From the NCBI GenBank assembly GCA_951799425.1, contig OX637391.1, positions 13,014,551 to 13,078,550 of the forward strand: a DNA stretch of 64,000 nucleotides, read 5' to 3'. Below the pieces are notes generated by a model. The model had not been told where the DNA came from. It did no database searches and was given only the letters and a program-made list of their open reading frames with translations. Shown here piece after piece: positions 36,331 through 45,756 of this stretch (its first letter is position 1; each line of letters begins with the position of its first letter). Position numbers and translations under genes: made by a program. This DNA is from Ilex aquifolium. Taxonomy: Eukaryota > Streptophyta > Magnoliopsida > Aquifoliales > Aquifoliaceae.

Positions 36331-37100
36331 AAGGGCAACTGATGGGGGAAAATTTAATCTCAACTAAGGAAAATGTCCTAGTTGGTACTACTTTTAGAAA
36401 TGCAACTGTTGATTGGCTTGTTAGAGAGAAAGGAAAGCTAGAGAAATAATGAGCTTAGATAATCAGCTTTCTCCAATCTGGTGGGATGAGGAAACCAAAA
36501 GGATAGCAAAACTTATCCCCAATTTTAAAATAGGAACCTTATCATCTAAAGACTCCTTCAAATGGTGGGATTCATTTTGATACTCTAAAGAAGATAGGGC
36601 AGCCAAGGGATAAGGATAAGATCCCACCCTTGACAAGCCTTATCCACGTGATTAAACAAACTCCTAGCACAGTTATGACTCTGGATGGCTATCCCAACAA
36701 AGAATAAAGTCCACAGAAGCCAAGACTCCTCAATCGAAAGAAGATCAAGCAAATTCAAACTACAAGGAGAGCCTAGAGTCCACTCTCCCTAGAACACCTA
36801 TAAAAAATACTATAAAAAGGGACCTCCAAGGTAAGACACAGGTAAGCACACTGAGCCCAGTCAACTGTTACACCTTAATTTCCAAAATATTGACTTGAGC
36901 ATCGAAAGATCGACCCCTAAAGCACCCCTCCAGTCTTCGACTTTCTTTTCATGTACCACAACTGCCAGAAACCTCACCCAGTGCTCAGGAAAAGGTGTAG
37001 CCAAGCCCAGAACAACTACAAATAGCTTTCAGAACAGTTGGACACATTTTTTACTCCAACAAGGGCCTAGGCCCAACTTTCAATAACATGACTCTGAGTT
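36331..37100 (+). repeat. Polypurine tract and right LTR of the older Tat element
   Basis: AAGGGCAAC is followed by the LTR start TGATGGGGGAAAATTTAAT at 36340. A TATA box (TATAAAAAGGGACC) lies at 36811. The U5 blocks GACTTGAGCATCG and CGACCCCTAAAGCACCCC lie at 36891-36945. The end near 37.1 kb is a guess, because the next element's sequence begins there without a clear TG...CA junction. Confidence 0.6.
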
Positions 37101-37109
37101 AAAGCCGCA

Positions 37110-38870
37110 CTACAAGTCAGGTCGGACAGATCTCACAAAAATTTTCTCTTTTTTTGAGTCGATGAATGGGATGCACCACCCATGTTTCCTTTTTCCCTCT
37201 TCCCTGGTCTACTAGAAGACTCAGTCTGAAGAACCTCCTCCGGGAGGCCCGAAGTATTCTCCTCAAGATCAAGGACATGTGAAGAGACCGCCACAGGTTG
37301 CTCTGAAAGAGTTTTCCCTGTCTCAACTAAGGATAAGGGGAGCTCCTCTTCTTGAACCTCCTCAGTATGGAGATCCTAGTCTCTAGGAGAAGAATAAGAT
37401 TCCTTGCCCTCAACACTAACCCTAAGCATTAGAGAGATGGAAGAAGAGAACTTAGAAGAAGTGTCAGACAGAATCCTCACCATAGGAATCCCACACCTTG
37501 ACGTATGATATAATTCAGGTAGATGGGAGGGAATAATCTTCTGTGGATCTCAGTTCGAGGCTCCAATACCTCATTAGAGATAGCCTGAACAACAAAGGAT
37601 GATCGACGAAAGAAGGAAGAGACACAAAAGACCTAAGAGAATTCCTAAAGAGAGAAAACCTAAGGACCATGAATTGAAATCCTATGGACCACCACAAGGG
37701 ATCAATTCAGTCCAGGGCAGAGTGAGGGGAGAGGAATGTACCTAAAGAGCATGCAGACTGGTCAAGAAGACAATGAAAAATGAACTACACTACACCAAAA
37801 ACTTCGAATATCTCTTTGTCCTTTCGATAAAAATTTCATGGCCTTACTACAATGAAGGTGAGAAGTTCAAATACCTTTGGGTTTTGGCTTTTCAATCACC
37901 TCATGAGCAATTAATACGCCAGACGTGTGTTTAAAAGCATCCAAGATGCACTGTCGATCAAAGCCACGTGTACTTATATGATAAAAGCATCCAAAAAAAT
38001 GAGGCGTTAGATACACTGCACCCCTGCATAACTGTGCCACCTCAACCAAATAGGCATGTCACTTCACATCAAAGTTTTGAAGAATGACGCACCTCCGAGG
38101 TATGAACTTTAACTTTGGCACAGTCTAACCCTGACCTAAAACTAGTACAGAACTGTCTGAGCTCGGGTTGGGGGGTAACTGATGATACCATGGATCAGAA
38201 TTAGACTATCTCTTCCATATTTGACTTTGATAATCCGACCATGAAGTCTAGAGTTGATATAACCAATCAGCAACATGAGTCTCTTGCTCATGTTATCGAA
38301 GCTCGGCACGATCTAGTGCAACTCGATTATAAAGCTTAGCCAAACTGAGCTTCTCGCCTTAACAACTCTTCTAAAAATGAGCGTTTCTTAGGCCACCAAA
38401 CGATACCTAATCAGCTTGGTTGATGACCATGGATGCTGAGATATGCGTACCCAAGAAAAAGTTGGGTTCAGCAAGCCAGCCCAACCTTCGGCACAAAGGT
38501 ACCGTTTCCAAGATGACACCTCATCATTTCTAGAAGGACACGTGGAATAGTGTCAAAAATCTTCTAACGACAAAATATTCCCCACATAATTCTAACTGAT
38601 TAAGAGGACCACACAATCTCGAATAAAGACAAAAGTTAGTCCTTGTATAAATAAGAGGGGATACCTTACGTAGATGATTATTGAATACCATTGTACCAAT
38701 CTTCTTCTCCAAGCAATATAAACCAGTGAATAAGAGACTCTATTAGAGTAGACGAGCCAAGCTCTTCAGCATGGTGAACCAGTGAATTCTGTGGGTTGTT
38801 TTATTTTCATAAGATATTATTTCTCTACAATAGGAAGGAGTTATTCAGCTCCGCCCCCGCAAAACAATCA
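37110..38870 (+). mobile_element. Third Tat-lineage remnant: antisense-gene tail and right LTR
   Basis: The minus strand from about 38.05 to 37.12 kb carries decayed antisense-gene sequence (acidic, Ser/Glu-rich, with a basic RPGKREKGNMGG segment). A polypurine tract, GGGTTGGGGGGTAAC, then precedes an LTR beginning TGATGATACCATGG at 38180. A TATA box (TATAAATAAGAGGGG) lies near 38646. The LTR start is like that of the young family but the body is diverged. The right end, somewhere near 38.87 kb, could not be fixed. Broken and old. Confidence 0.6.
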
Positions 38871-39000
38871 TTCATTCGCATGCATGCATCCAACCGCCTT
38901 CAGATCCCTTAGCAACCTCTTTATCCTCATACCTTTATTTTACGCTATTAGTGTTTTCTTAACTCATCTCCTTTCTTTTGGTGATTTTTTTTGGGTGGGG

Positions 39001-39751
39001 CTATTTCCACCCCGCAAATCTCCGCTCCTATCCCATTAAACTATAAATCATAAAACTACTAAATTCACCCCTTTTATACCCACCCCACTAGTAACTAAGT
39101 TCACCCTATTCTATATCCACCTCATTCATAACAAAACTTATCTTAATCTTTACCTTTAGGATTTCTTTTTATTCTCATCTCACACAACCTATACATAAAA
39201 TATACTCAACTGGATTCCACTCTGAATTTCTTTCATGCAAATTACTTCAATTGTCACCGTCCATTCTATATTTTCTCCAATCTCATCGTTGGAATAATTC
39301 TCTGATTCCACTATGCGCTTCTCTTTTTTCCTTTTTTAATCGCTAGTTGAAGGAATCTGCGGAGAAAAATATCTTATTCACATGCAATTTCTCAATATAT
39401 AAAAAGAAATTTCTTGGAGTCTTCGTTGGAGGTCATATTTGAAGCTAAGTTTCTTAGAAAGGAAAAGAAAAAGATCATCAAATCTCCCTCCTCGAATCAC
39501 ACAGTCTATAAATAATTGTTTGTTCAATTTTAATAGATAATCCACTTGAATATATTTTGTATAGGCTGTGTGAGATGGGGTATAGAAAGAAACCCTAAAA
39601 ATCAAGATTGAGATAAGTTATAGTTATTAATGGGGTGGGGTATAGAATGCGGTGTAGTTAGTTATTAATGGAGTAAGTATAGATATGGTGAACATAACAG
39701 TTTTATAATTTATATTTTAATGTAGTGGGAATGGAGATTTGTGGGGTGGGC
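39001..39751. mobile_element. Foldback element with ~190-bp inverted arms (MULE/MITE-like)
   Basis: The arm 39001-39194 (starting ...CCACCCCGCAAATCTCC and ending CACACAACCTATAC) is the reverse complement, with scattered mismatches, of 39560-39751 (GTATAGGCTGTGTGAGAT to ...GGAGATTTGTGGGGTGGGC). A 365-bp AT-rich core separates them. Long inverted arms without a coding core suggest a Mutator-like non-autonomous element. A target duplication was not resolved. Confidence 0.75.
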
Positions 39752-40021
39752 TTGCAACAATTGAATGACAATCTCACTGTTTCTTTTATTGTACAAATTG
39801 AAAAGAACCTAATAAAAGAAATTAAACATAGAATAAATTACATATAATCTTTTAAATTTGAAAACATCATGTTTTTTTTAAGATTGATACTGATATTATT
39901 TTTTATATATTAATTTAGCTTGAAAATGTTATCATATTTTTTATGTAGTATTTTGCTATTTCAAATAAAATCCTTGTTCTGCTAGATCTGTTCCTGGTTG
40001 TGAGAGAAAATAATTTTTTTT

Positions 40022-40114
40022 CCAGCAATCAAAATTTGACAACTACACAAACACACAAATCTCAATGTTGAACATTTTTAATAAATTTGTATAGTTGTCA
40101 AATTTTAATTGGTT
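40022..40114. repeat. Short imperfect inverted repeat
   Basis: 40022-40051 (TCAAAATTTGACAACTACAC within it) pairs with 40085-40114 (TATAGTTGTCAAATTTTAAT within it), around a 33-base loop. It is probably a small MITE relic. The surrounding 39.75-40.18 kb shows nothing else. Confidence 0.6.
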
Positions 40115-40177
40115 GCCTGTAAATAATTAATTTATGGTCTCTAAAAAAATTATTCCCCTAAATAATATATATATTTT

Positions 40178-40266
40178 GTGGGCAGGTGGAACATACGGGG
40201 AAGCCAGGTTTGCGAGTTGAGCATTTTTTTACTATTGACATCAACAAGTGGGTTCATTCCTTCGGT
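40178..40266 (+). repeat. 89-bp direct repeat, copy 1 (left of Helitron)
   Basis: It contains GGTGGAACATAC, GAGTTGAGCATTTTTTTACT and ATTGACATCAACAA. Copy 2 at 41597-41685 has the same length and differs at about a dozen bases. The two copies bracket the minus-strand Helitron. Confidence 0.85.
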
Positions 40267-40278
40267 TATATATATATA

Positions 40279-41589
40279 TTAGTTATTTCTCGTGCCTGAA
40301 GGCACAGAGTAATAAAAAAAAATTGTCAACAATAAACATATTTGTATTCACACCCAAAATCAAATCACAAACATAAAGAAACAATAAAGAAATTTAAGTA
40401 TCAATTGTAATGGGGGTGAGCGGTGCTAGTGGTGGTGGGCGGTAATGGTGATGGTGGGAGACGGTGATGGTTGTGGTGGGTGGCGACAACCGTGGTAGTG
40501 GTGGCAGTCGTGGGTGACAACGATGATGGTGGTGGTGGATTTTTAGGTGACGATGATGGTAGTGACAGCTATGGGTGACAGCGGTGGTAGTGGTGGTGTT
40601 GGAGGTGGTGGACGACAGTGATGGTGGTGCTGGGACGACGACGGTAGTGGTGGGCGGTGATGATAGTGGTGGCGGGCGACGATGGGTGCTTCTAGGCGAC
40701 AGTGTGATAGATGGTGACGAATGGCGGCAGTGGTAAGTGTAGTGGGGGTAGGTGACAGTGGGTGGTTGTAGTGGTGGGCGGTGACGGGTGGTGGTGGTAG
40801 GTGTGGTGAAGGTGGGTGACAGTGGCTGGTGGCGATGGTGGGCGACGACAGGTGGTGGTGGGTTGTGGTAATGGGTGACGGTGAGCAACAATGGTAGTGG
40901 TGGGTGCTGACGATGGGCAACGGTGGTAGTGGGATGATGGTGGTAATGATAATAAATATAAGAATAAGATGATGATGATGGTAGGTGGTGGCAGTAGACG
41001 ACGATGGTAGCAATCGGTGGTAGGTGGTGGTGGTGGCAGTGGGACAGTGAGGGTGGCGTGGGGGTGCAAGTGGGGCAGTGGTAGTAGTGGTAGTTGTGAT
41101 GGTCGTGGTAGTGGTGGTGGGGGGGTGGTGGTGGGACAGTGGTGGTAGTGGTAATGATGATGGTGGGGCAGTGGTGGTGGTGGGGCGGTGGAGGAGATGG
41201 TGGTGGTGGTGGAGTGGTGGGTGTGGTAGGGTGGTGATAGTGGTGGTGGCGGCGACAGCGGCGGTGGCGGTGGTGGGGGTGGTAGTGGCGGTGGTAGTGG
41301 TGATGGTGGTGGAGCGGTGGGGGTGATAGTGGTAGAGGTAGTGGTGGAGCGGTTCCAAACACTATTTAAAAAAAAAAAAATGCTTATGAGAAATAATTTT
41401 TAAAAACACTTTTAAAAAGTTATTCCAAATACACCTTTAGGGGCCTATTTTTCCTATTAAATTTGGGGTTTTAATATTATCCGTCAGATTAATTTTAAAG
41501 TAAAATTTAAAGAGATCTCAACCGCGAAAAACAAAAATTATTTTGTTTATCTTTTGAGATTTGAAATATATTGTACTTTATTATATAGA
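40279..41589 (-). mobile_element. Helitron (copy H3, minus orientation) with GGT/CCA minisatellite
   Basis: Minus strand: A|TCTATATAATAAAG starts at 41589. The 3' end is hairpin GTGCCTTCAGGCAC (40305 to 40292), then GAGAAATAA, then CTAA ending at 40279 and followed by T. All Helitron end rules are met. About 200 bp of its 5' part matches the two plus-strand copies at 50.2 and 51.3 kb (AATCTCAAAAGATAAA, TTTTCGCGGTTGAGAT). No Rep/helicase is present, so it is non-autonomous. Confidence 0.8.
40410..41355 (-). repeat. Trinucleotide-type minisatellite in H3
   Basis: About 950 bp is almost wholly GGT/GAT/GGC triplet variants on the plus strand (CCA/CAT/ACC on the minus). All frames stay open for long runs, giving His/Pro/Thr- or Val/Gly-rich pseudo-proteins. 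This is composition, not coding. Loose higher-order units of the GGTGGTGGGCGACGATGG kind recur. Confidence 0.9.
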
Positions 41590-41596
41590 TTTTTTT

Positions 41597-41685
41597 GTAG
41601 GCAAGTGGAACATACCGGAAAACCTAGTTTGCAAGTTGAGCATTTTTTTACTATTGACATCAACAAATGGGTCGATTCCTTTGGT
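41597..41685 (+). repeat. 89-bp direct repeat, copy 2 (right of Helitron)
   Basis: This is the partner of 40178-40266. It begins seven bases beyond the Helitron's 5' end, whereas copy 1 ends 12 bases before its 3' end. Confidence 0.85.
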
Positions 41686-42259
41686 CCCATTGAAAGGACC
41701 TTATAGTATTGCACCGGTAAAAATCTGTCAATAGTTAAAATATGTCGAGATGTGTGCCCCTAGTCTTCGAGTATCATCAAATCCATGAGCTGCAAGACAG
41801 AAAGAGGTTAGAGGAACCCCGGCATTGAGTCAGGGGAGACACCTCCGATGCCTAAGTCAGTACTGCGATCAATACTTGAATAGACGAGTGTATAAACTAC
41901 AAAAATAATATAGGTGTGTGAGTGAAGTATAGAGCCGAGGTGCTCATACTTGAGGCCCCGTCTTCTTTGGGTTTTCACCCATATATATAAAGAGGATTAG
42001 AGAACTATTCATAATGTTGTACTGTGCAATTGTCAATGTAGGGAGATAGGCATGGCTAACCTACTAAAATATTCATTACATGTCATATATTTATTGTGTG
42101 ATGCTACTTCTATGATATATCTCAATTCATTTATTGGGAGTGGGCTGGTGGAGCCACTTGACAGGACTGTCCCGCCAAGTATGTTGGACTCGACTGCCCA
42201 AATTCGGTGCTTGCTCTCTTACTCATCTCCCTGCGATACTCACTCTCTCTTTTCTCTGA
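41686..42259 (+). promoter_or_regulatory. Upstream region of the TNL gene
   Basis: A TATA box, ATATATATAAAGAGG, lies at 41981, about 270 bp before the TNL start codon. The stretch 41740-41970 (with GACACCTCCGATGCCTAAGT) has the look of an LTR scrap, so the promoter may include transposon sequence. No other element is resolved. Confidence 0.4.
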
Positions 42260-42741
42260 ATGGCTAGTTCCCATGAAACCTTATTTTCAGCTTCTGAGTG
42301 TAACTATGATGTGTTTTTGAGTTTCAGAGGCCCAGACACTCGCAAATCTTTTACGGAGCATCTTTATACAGCTTTATCCGATGTTGGAATTCGCACGTTC
42401 AGAGATAACGATGAGATTGAGAGGGGAGAAAATATCAACTTCGAATTGGAGAAAGCAATCAAAATGTCGAGGATATCTATAATTATCTTCTCAAAAGACT
42501 ATGTGTCTTCCAAATCGTGCCTTTATGAAGTGGAGACAATTCTTGAACATAGTAAGAAAACTAAACATTTCATTTTGCCTGTCTTTTACGATGTAGATCC
42601 CTCTGAAGTTAAGAAGCAAGCAGAAGGTCTGGTTGCCGATGAAGGACAAGATGAACAGACGAACAACGTGAAGAGATCAACCGCGGCACTTAAGGAGGTT
42701 GTAAATCTAGCAGGGATGGTTTTGAAAAACCAAGCTGATGG
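42260..42741 (+). CDS. TIR domain exon of the TNL gene
   Basis: A complete first exon of 160 codons plus two bases, starting MASSHETLFSASE. YDVFLSFRGPDTRKSFTEHL (from residue 16) is the TIR start motif. The alphaA/BB segment has RTFRDNDEIERGENI. RISIIIFSKDYVSSKSCLYE follows, with Glu90 at the place of the catalytic Glu of plant TIR NADases, and then FYDVDPSEVKKQ. The exon ends LKNQADG at GATGG|GTAATT, the usual place of the TIR/NB-ARC intron. The domain is open and carries the expected motifs. Read past the donor site, translation would run one more codon or so and stop, giving a TIR-only protein of about 161 residues. Plant TIR domains cleave NAD+ to make immune signals acting through EDS1. 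Whether this one is expressed is unknown. Confidence 0.9.
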
Positions 42742-43915
42742 GTAATTTCCTCTCCTCCTCTCCTCCACCCCCACCCCCACCGCCGGCCGGAGATGGTTTC
42801 AAAACTCGGCCGTTACTGTGCCTAATGACCGTTACATACGGTACCCAAGCCCTCCGCTCCGATCCCGTTACACCCCGCTATATTGGAAAGAAAAATTTTC
42901 ACATCTGTTACAGCACGTTACGGGTCCAATCGGCCCAGTCCAACCCGATAAAACCAAGAACCTAGATGCAAAATTCCCTTCACGAATGATTTTCTCCACT
43001 GCTTCTTTGCATTTCAGCCTCGTATTCTCTCATTTTCGATCATTTCAGCCCTCAGAACTCTAGATCTTCTCTTTGTAGCTTCAAATCTTCTGTCTCCGGC
43101 CATAAATCTTGAAGTTTCTACCACAGAGCATCACAACAGTTTAAAGGTTTTTTGAGGGTAGATCTATACCTTCCAAAGATTCCCATTGCATCCTCTGTCC
43201 ATCTTCGATTTATATTCTTGAGTTTGAGCACTGTAGCATTTCAATTTCTATTCTTGCTGTGAGCAGACGACGGGCAACAAGGGTTTCCGTCTATGCTCTG
43301 TTTTTTATTTAATGGTGCCCTGTTTTGGCCTTTTTGGTCTCCAATTTGCTTGCTTACTAAACTTTTTCAATATTATAAATTGCTCTCATAACTTTTTATT
43401 GTTATATTTTGTTTTGTCATGCAGAACCATAGTCTAAATATGTTTTGTTAACAACCCCATATTTATCTCTACCATTTAACAACATGGAAAACAATAATTA
43501 GAGCATTTAAAATAAATTTAAAATTCAAACAAAAGTTTGTTTTAGCAAATTTTAAATGTAGATATTATTTTATTTGACCAAAACATATCAGAAGCCTGTG
43601 CAATTAGCATGTCCATTATTCACATCACATAAATGGTACAGGGTATGTGTCGAGGAGTTATTTATCAAAATAAAGTCTTTTTAAAATTTATTTGTCAATT
43701 TATAGTACTTTTAAACTTATTTACTAATCTATGACATTTTTTAAAAACGGAATCAATAACTTCGCTTTTGTTAAAACAGAGTTGTTGACTCCGTTTTTTT
43801 AACAAAAGCGGATTTATTGATTTATAAAAAAAATCGTTTTAAATGTTGATTTTTTTTTTTGGTGAAATCTTGATATGTATATTGCTCTTTTTTTCCCTTT
43901 GACTTGAATTTTTAG
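42742..43915 (+). other. Intron 1 of the TNL gene, enlarged (1.17 kb)
   Basis: It runs between GTAATT and TTTTTAG. TNL introns here are usually 100-500 bp. The first 350 bp are GC-richer than the surroundings (CCCCCACC tract; CACGTTACGGGTCCAATCGG) and look like inserted foreign sequence, possibly a piece of a promoter or transposon. An inverted repeat lies at 43745-43822. Confidence 0.6.
43745..43822. repeat. Overlapping inverted repeats in TNL intron 1
   Basis: AATCAATAACTTCGCTTTTG (43751) pairs with the reverse complement in AACAAAAGCGGATTTATTG (43801). In addition AAAACGGAATCAA pairs with TTGACTCCGTTTT. The two pairings are mutually exclusive. Confidence 0.6.
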
Positions 43916-44618
43916 GCATGAAGCGAAGTTCATCCAGGAAGTCGTTCAATGGGTTAAAGATAAGAAAACTTGGCGGGCCATAAGTGTTGCTACCCACCTA
44001 GTTGGAATGGAGTCTCGAGTCAATAAAATTGATTGGTGATTCAAGAACTGTTCAGCCCCTGTCAGCAAACTTGTGATATGCGGGATGGGAGGTATAGGAA
44101 AGACTACTATTGCCAAAACTCTATACAATAGGCACTGTGGCACATTCAACGGAAGCAGTTTTCTCGAAAATATTAGACAAGTTTCTGAAAACCCCAATAG
44201 TTTACTTTATTTGCAAAGACAACTTCTTTCTAATATTCAAAATAAAAGAGAGCATAAAGTAAATGATGTTTATGATGGCCACAGGAGGCTTAAATTTGTC
44301 TTGTCAAGAAAAAGAGTTCTTCTTGTTCTCGATGATGCTGAAAACGAGAACCAAATAAAGGCAATACTAGGTCAAGAAAGAGATTTTTTTTTGCAAGGAA
44401 GCAAAATTATCATAACAACTAGGAAGGAGGGCCTGCTAAAGAAAAGTGAAATTGATATCACTTATGACATTGAAACACTGAGCGACATTGAATCGCTTGA
44501 ACTTTTCAGTTGGCATGCTTTTGGACAGAAACATCCTGTTGATGATTACATAGAACATGCAAAGAGATTTCTACATCACTGCAATGGGCTTCCTTTAGCT
44601 CTTGAAGTTTTAGGTTCT

Positions 44619-45278
44619 TCTGTAAGTAGGGGTGCAACTCGGGCGGGTTGGGCGGGTTAGACAGTCAACCCTAGCCCAACCTTAGGTATATAATCTTCAA
44701 CCCTAACCCTAACCCTAACCCTAACCCTACCTCGGGTTGAGGAACTCAACCCGAGCACTGCCCGAGTTTAATTCGAGCGGGCTCGGGTTGAATTCGGGTT
44801 CACTGCAAGAGAGACAGAGAGAGGGGGTAATAATTACAAATTCATAAAACAATCCATATATTTCATTCATAACAGTGCACGATTATTGATCATCTGCTTT
44901 CACACCAAAAAACTAGTGATCTCAAAGCACAATCCCAGAAAACATAGAAATTAGACCCATAAAAACATTAAACTTAAAATATCACACTATCACCACTAAT
45001 CACGCATAACAGAGTAGCAAGCAACAAGAAACAGAGGACGATGGAGTAAAAATGAAAAAAAGTGCTAATGTTTTATATATATATAATTATTTTTTAATTT
45101 ATCGGGTTCGGGTTGAAATCGGGTTGCCAATGCCTCAACTCGAGCCCGGCCCAAATTGAATTCGGGTTGAGGTTTTTTGACCCAAGCCCAACCCAAATAT
45201 TAAAAACCTTAGCCCAAGCCCTAATTTTTTCGGGTTGGGCTCGGGTTGCCCAACCCAAGTTGCACCCCTATCTGTAAG
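44619..45278. mobile_element. hAT-like element inserted in the TNL NB-ARC exon
   Basis: The element is 44627-45270 (644 bp). It begins TAGGGGTGCAACT and ends AGTTGCACCCCTA, a perfect 13-bp inverted terminus that continues imperfectly inwards (GGGTTGGGC blocks). It has a perfect 8-bp target duplication, TCTGTAAG, at 44619-44626 and 45271-45278. The GC-rich GGGTTGGGCTCGGG ends flank an AT-rich middle. No transposase is present. Perfect ends and duplication point to recent insertion into the sequence encoding GSSVREQS. Confidence 0.95.
44698..44729. repeat. CCCTAA hexamer run inside the hAT-like element
   Basis: Five tandem AACCCT hexamers. This is the vertebrate/Asparagales-type telomere hexamer, not the CCCTAAA heptamer of most plants. 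The neighbouring element sequence (CAACCCTAGCCCAACC) shows an easy local origin. Confidence 0.85.
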
Positions 45279-45756
45279 AGAGCAAAGTTTGGCGATATGG
45301 GAGAGCAAATTAAAGAAATTGGAAGCTATTCCAAATTCTGAAATTGTAAAAAAGCTCAGAATAAGTTATGACGACTTAGATTGGCATGATAGAAAAATAT
45401 TCCTCGATATTGTTTTTTTCTTCGTTGGAAAGAAAAAAACTGATACGGTGACAATCCTAGATGGATGTGATTGTTTTGTTGTGGCTGGGATTCAAAATCT
45501 TATTGAAAGAAATCTCTTAAAATTTGAAAATGGTAAGTTGTCAATGCATCCACTGCTGCAAAGAATGGGAAAAGCAATAGTTGACGAAGAATCTACACCC
45601 CCTCAAGAGCGTAGCAGACTCTGGCGTCACGAGGAATCCTTCAAAATTTTGAGAGACAAAACTGTAAGAATCTTCTTTCTCTTGTGTCTGCAATAGTTTT
45701 GGTCCATATGGTTACTCAATTAACCAATTTTCACTTATTTTGTTTGTCTTCATAAG

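Larger units (their letters stand above)
20290..37100 (+). mobile_element. Older Tat-lineage Ty3/gypsy element, 5' truncated, split by a younger element
   Basis: An integrase remnant (about 20.3-21.5 kb) is followed by spacer to 22051. The young element at 22052-33933 then interrupts it. Sequence resumes at 33934 with an antisense gene remnant (about 34.0-36.1 kb), a purine-rich tract ending AAGGGCAAC, and an LTR starting TGATGGGGGAAAA at 36340. The order integrase, antisense gene, polypurine tract, LTR is that of the Tat lineage. The 5' LTR, gag and most of pol are missing. It is clearly broken, with many breaks, and much older than the element inside it. The right LTR boundary is approximate. 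Confidence 0.8.
43916..45663 (+). pseudogene. NB-ARC exon of the TNL gene
   Basis: It opens HEAKFIQEVVQWVKDK, the usual TIR/NB linker, and carries all NB-ARC signatures: P-loop ICGMGGIGKTTIAKTLY, RNBS-A-like FNGSSFLENIRQVSEN, kinase-2 RVLLVLDDAENENQIKA, RNBS-B KIIITTRKEGLL, and HHCNGLPLALEVLGSSV. After the insertion come WESKLKKLEAIPN, DDLDWHDRKIFLDIVFFFVG and LSMHPLLQRMGKAIVDEES. The MHD aspartate is replaced by Pro (MHP). In intact receptors that residue helps hold ADP, and changes there often alter the resting state. The TGA at 44037 and the insertion mean the exon is not readable as a whole without splicing or readthrough. It abuts the next exon through a GTAAGA donor. Confidence 0.9.

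Noticed and set aside
40394-41362. Open frame of about 320 residues, His/Pro/Thr-rich, minus strand, and similar frames at 50404-51240 and 51468-51950
   Set aside because: All three frames stay open because the DNA is a triplet minisatellite inside Helitrons. There is no start context, domain or conserved order.
44698-44729. Interstitial telomere
   Set aside because: Only five hexamers of the non-plant-typical kind, within a transposon made of similar words. Slippage is simpler.
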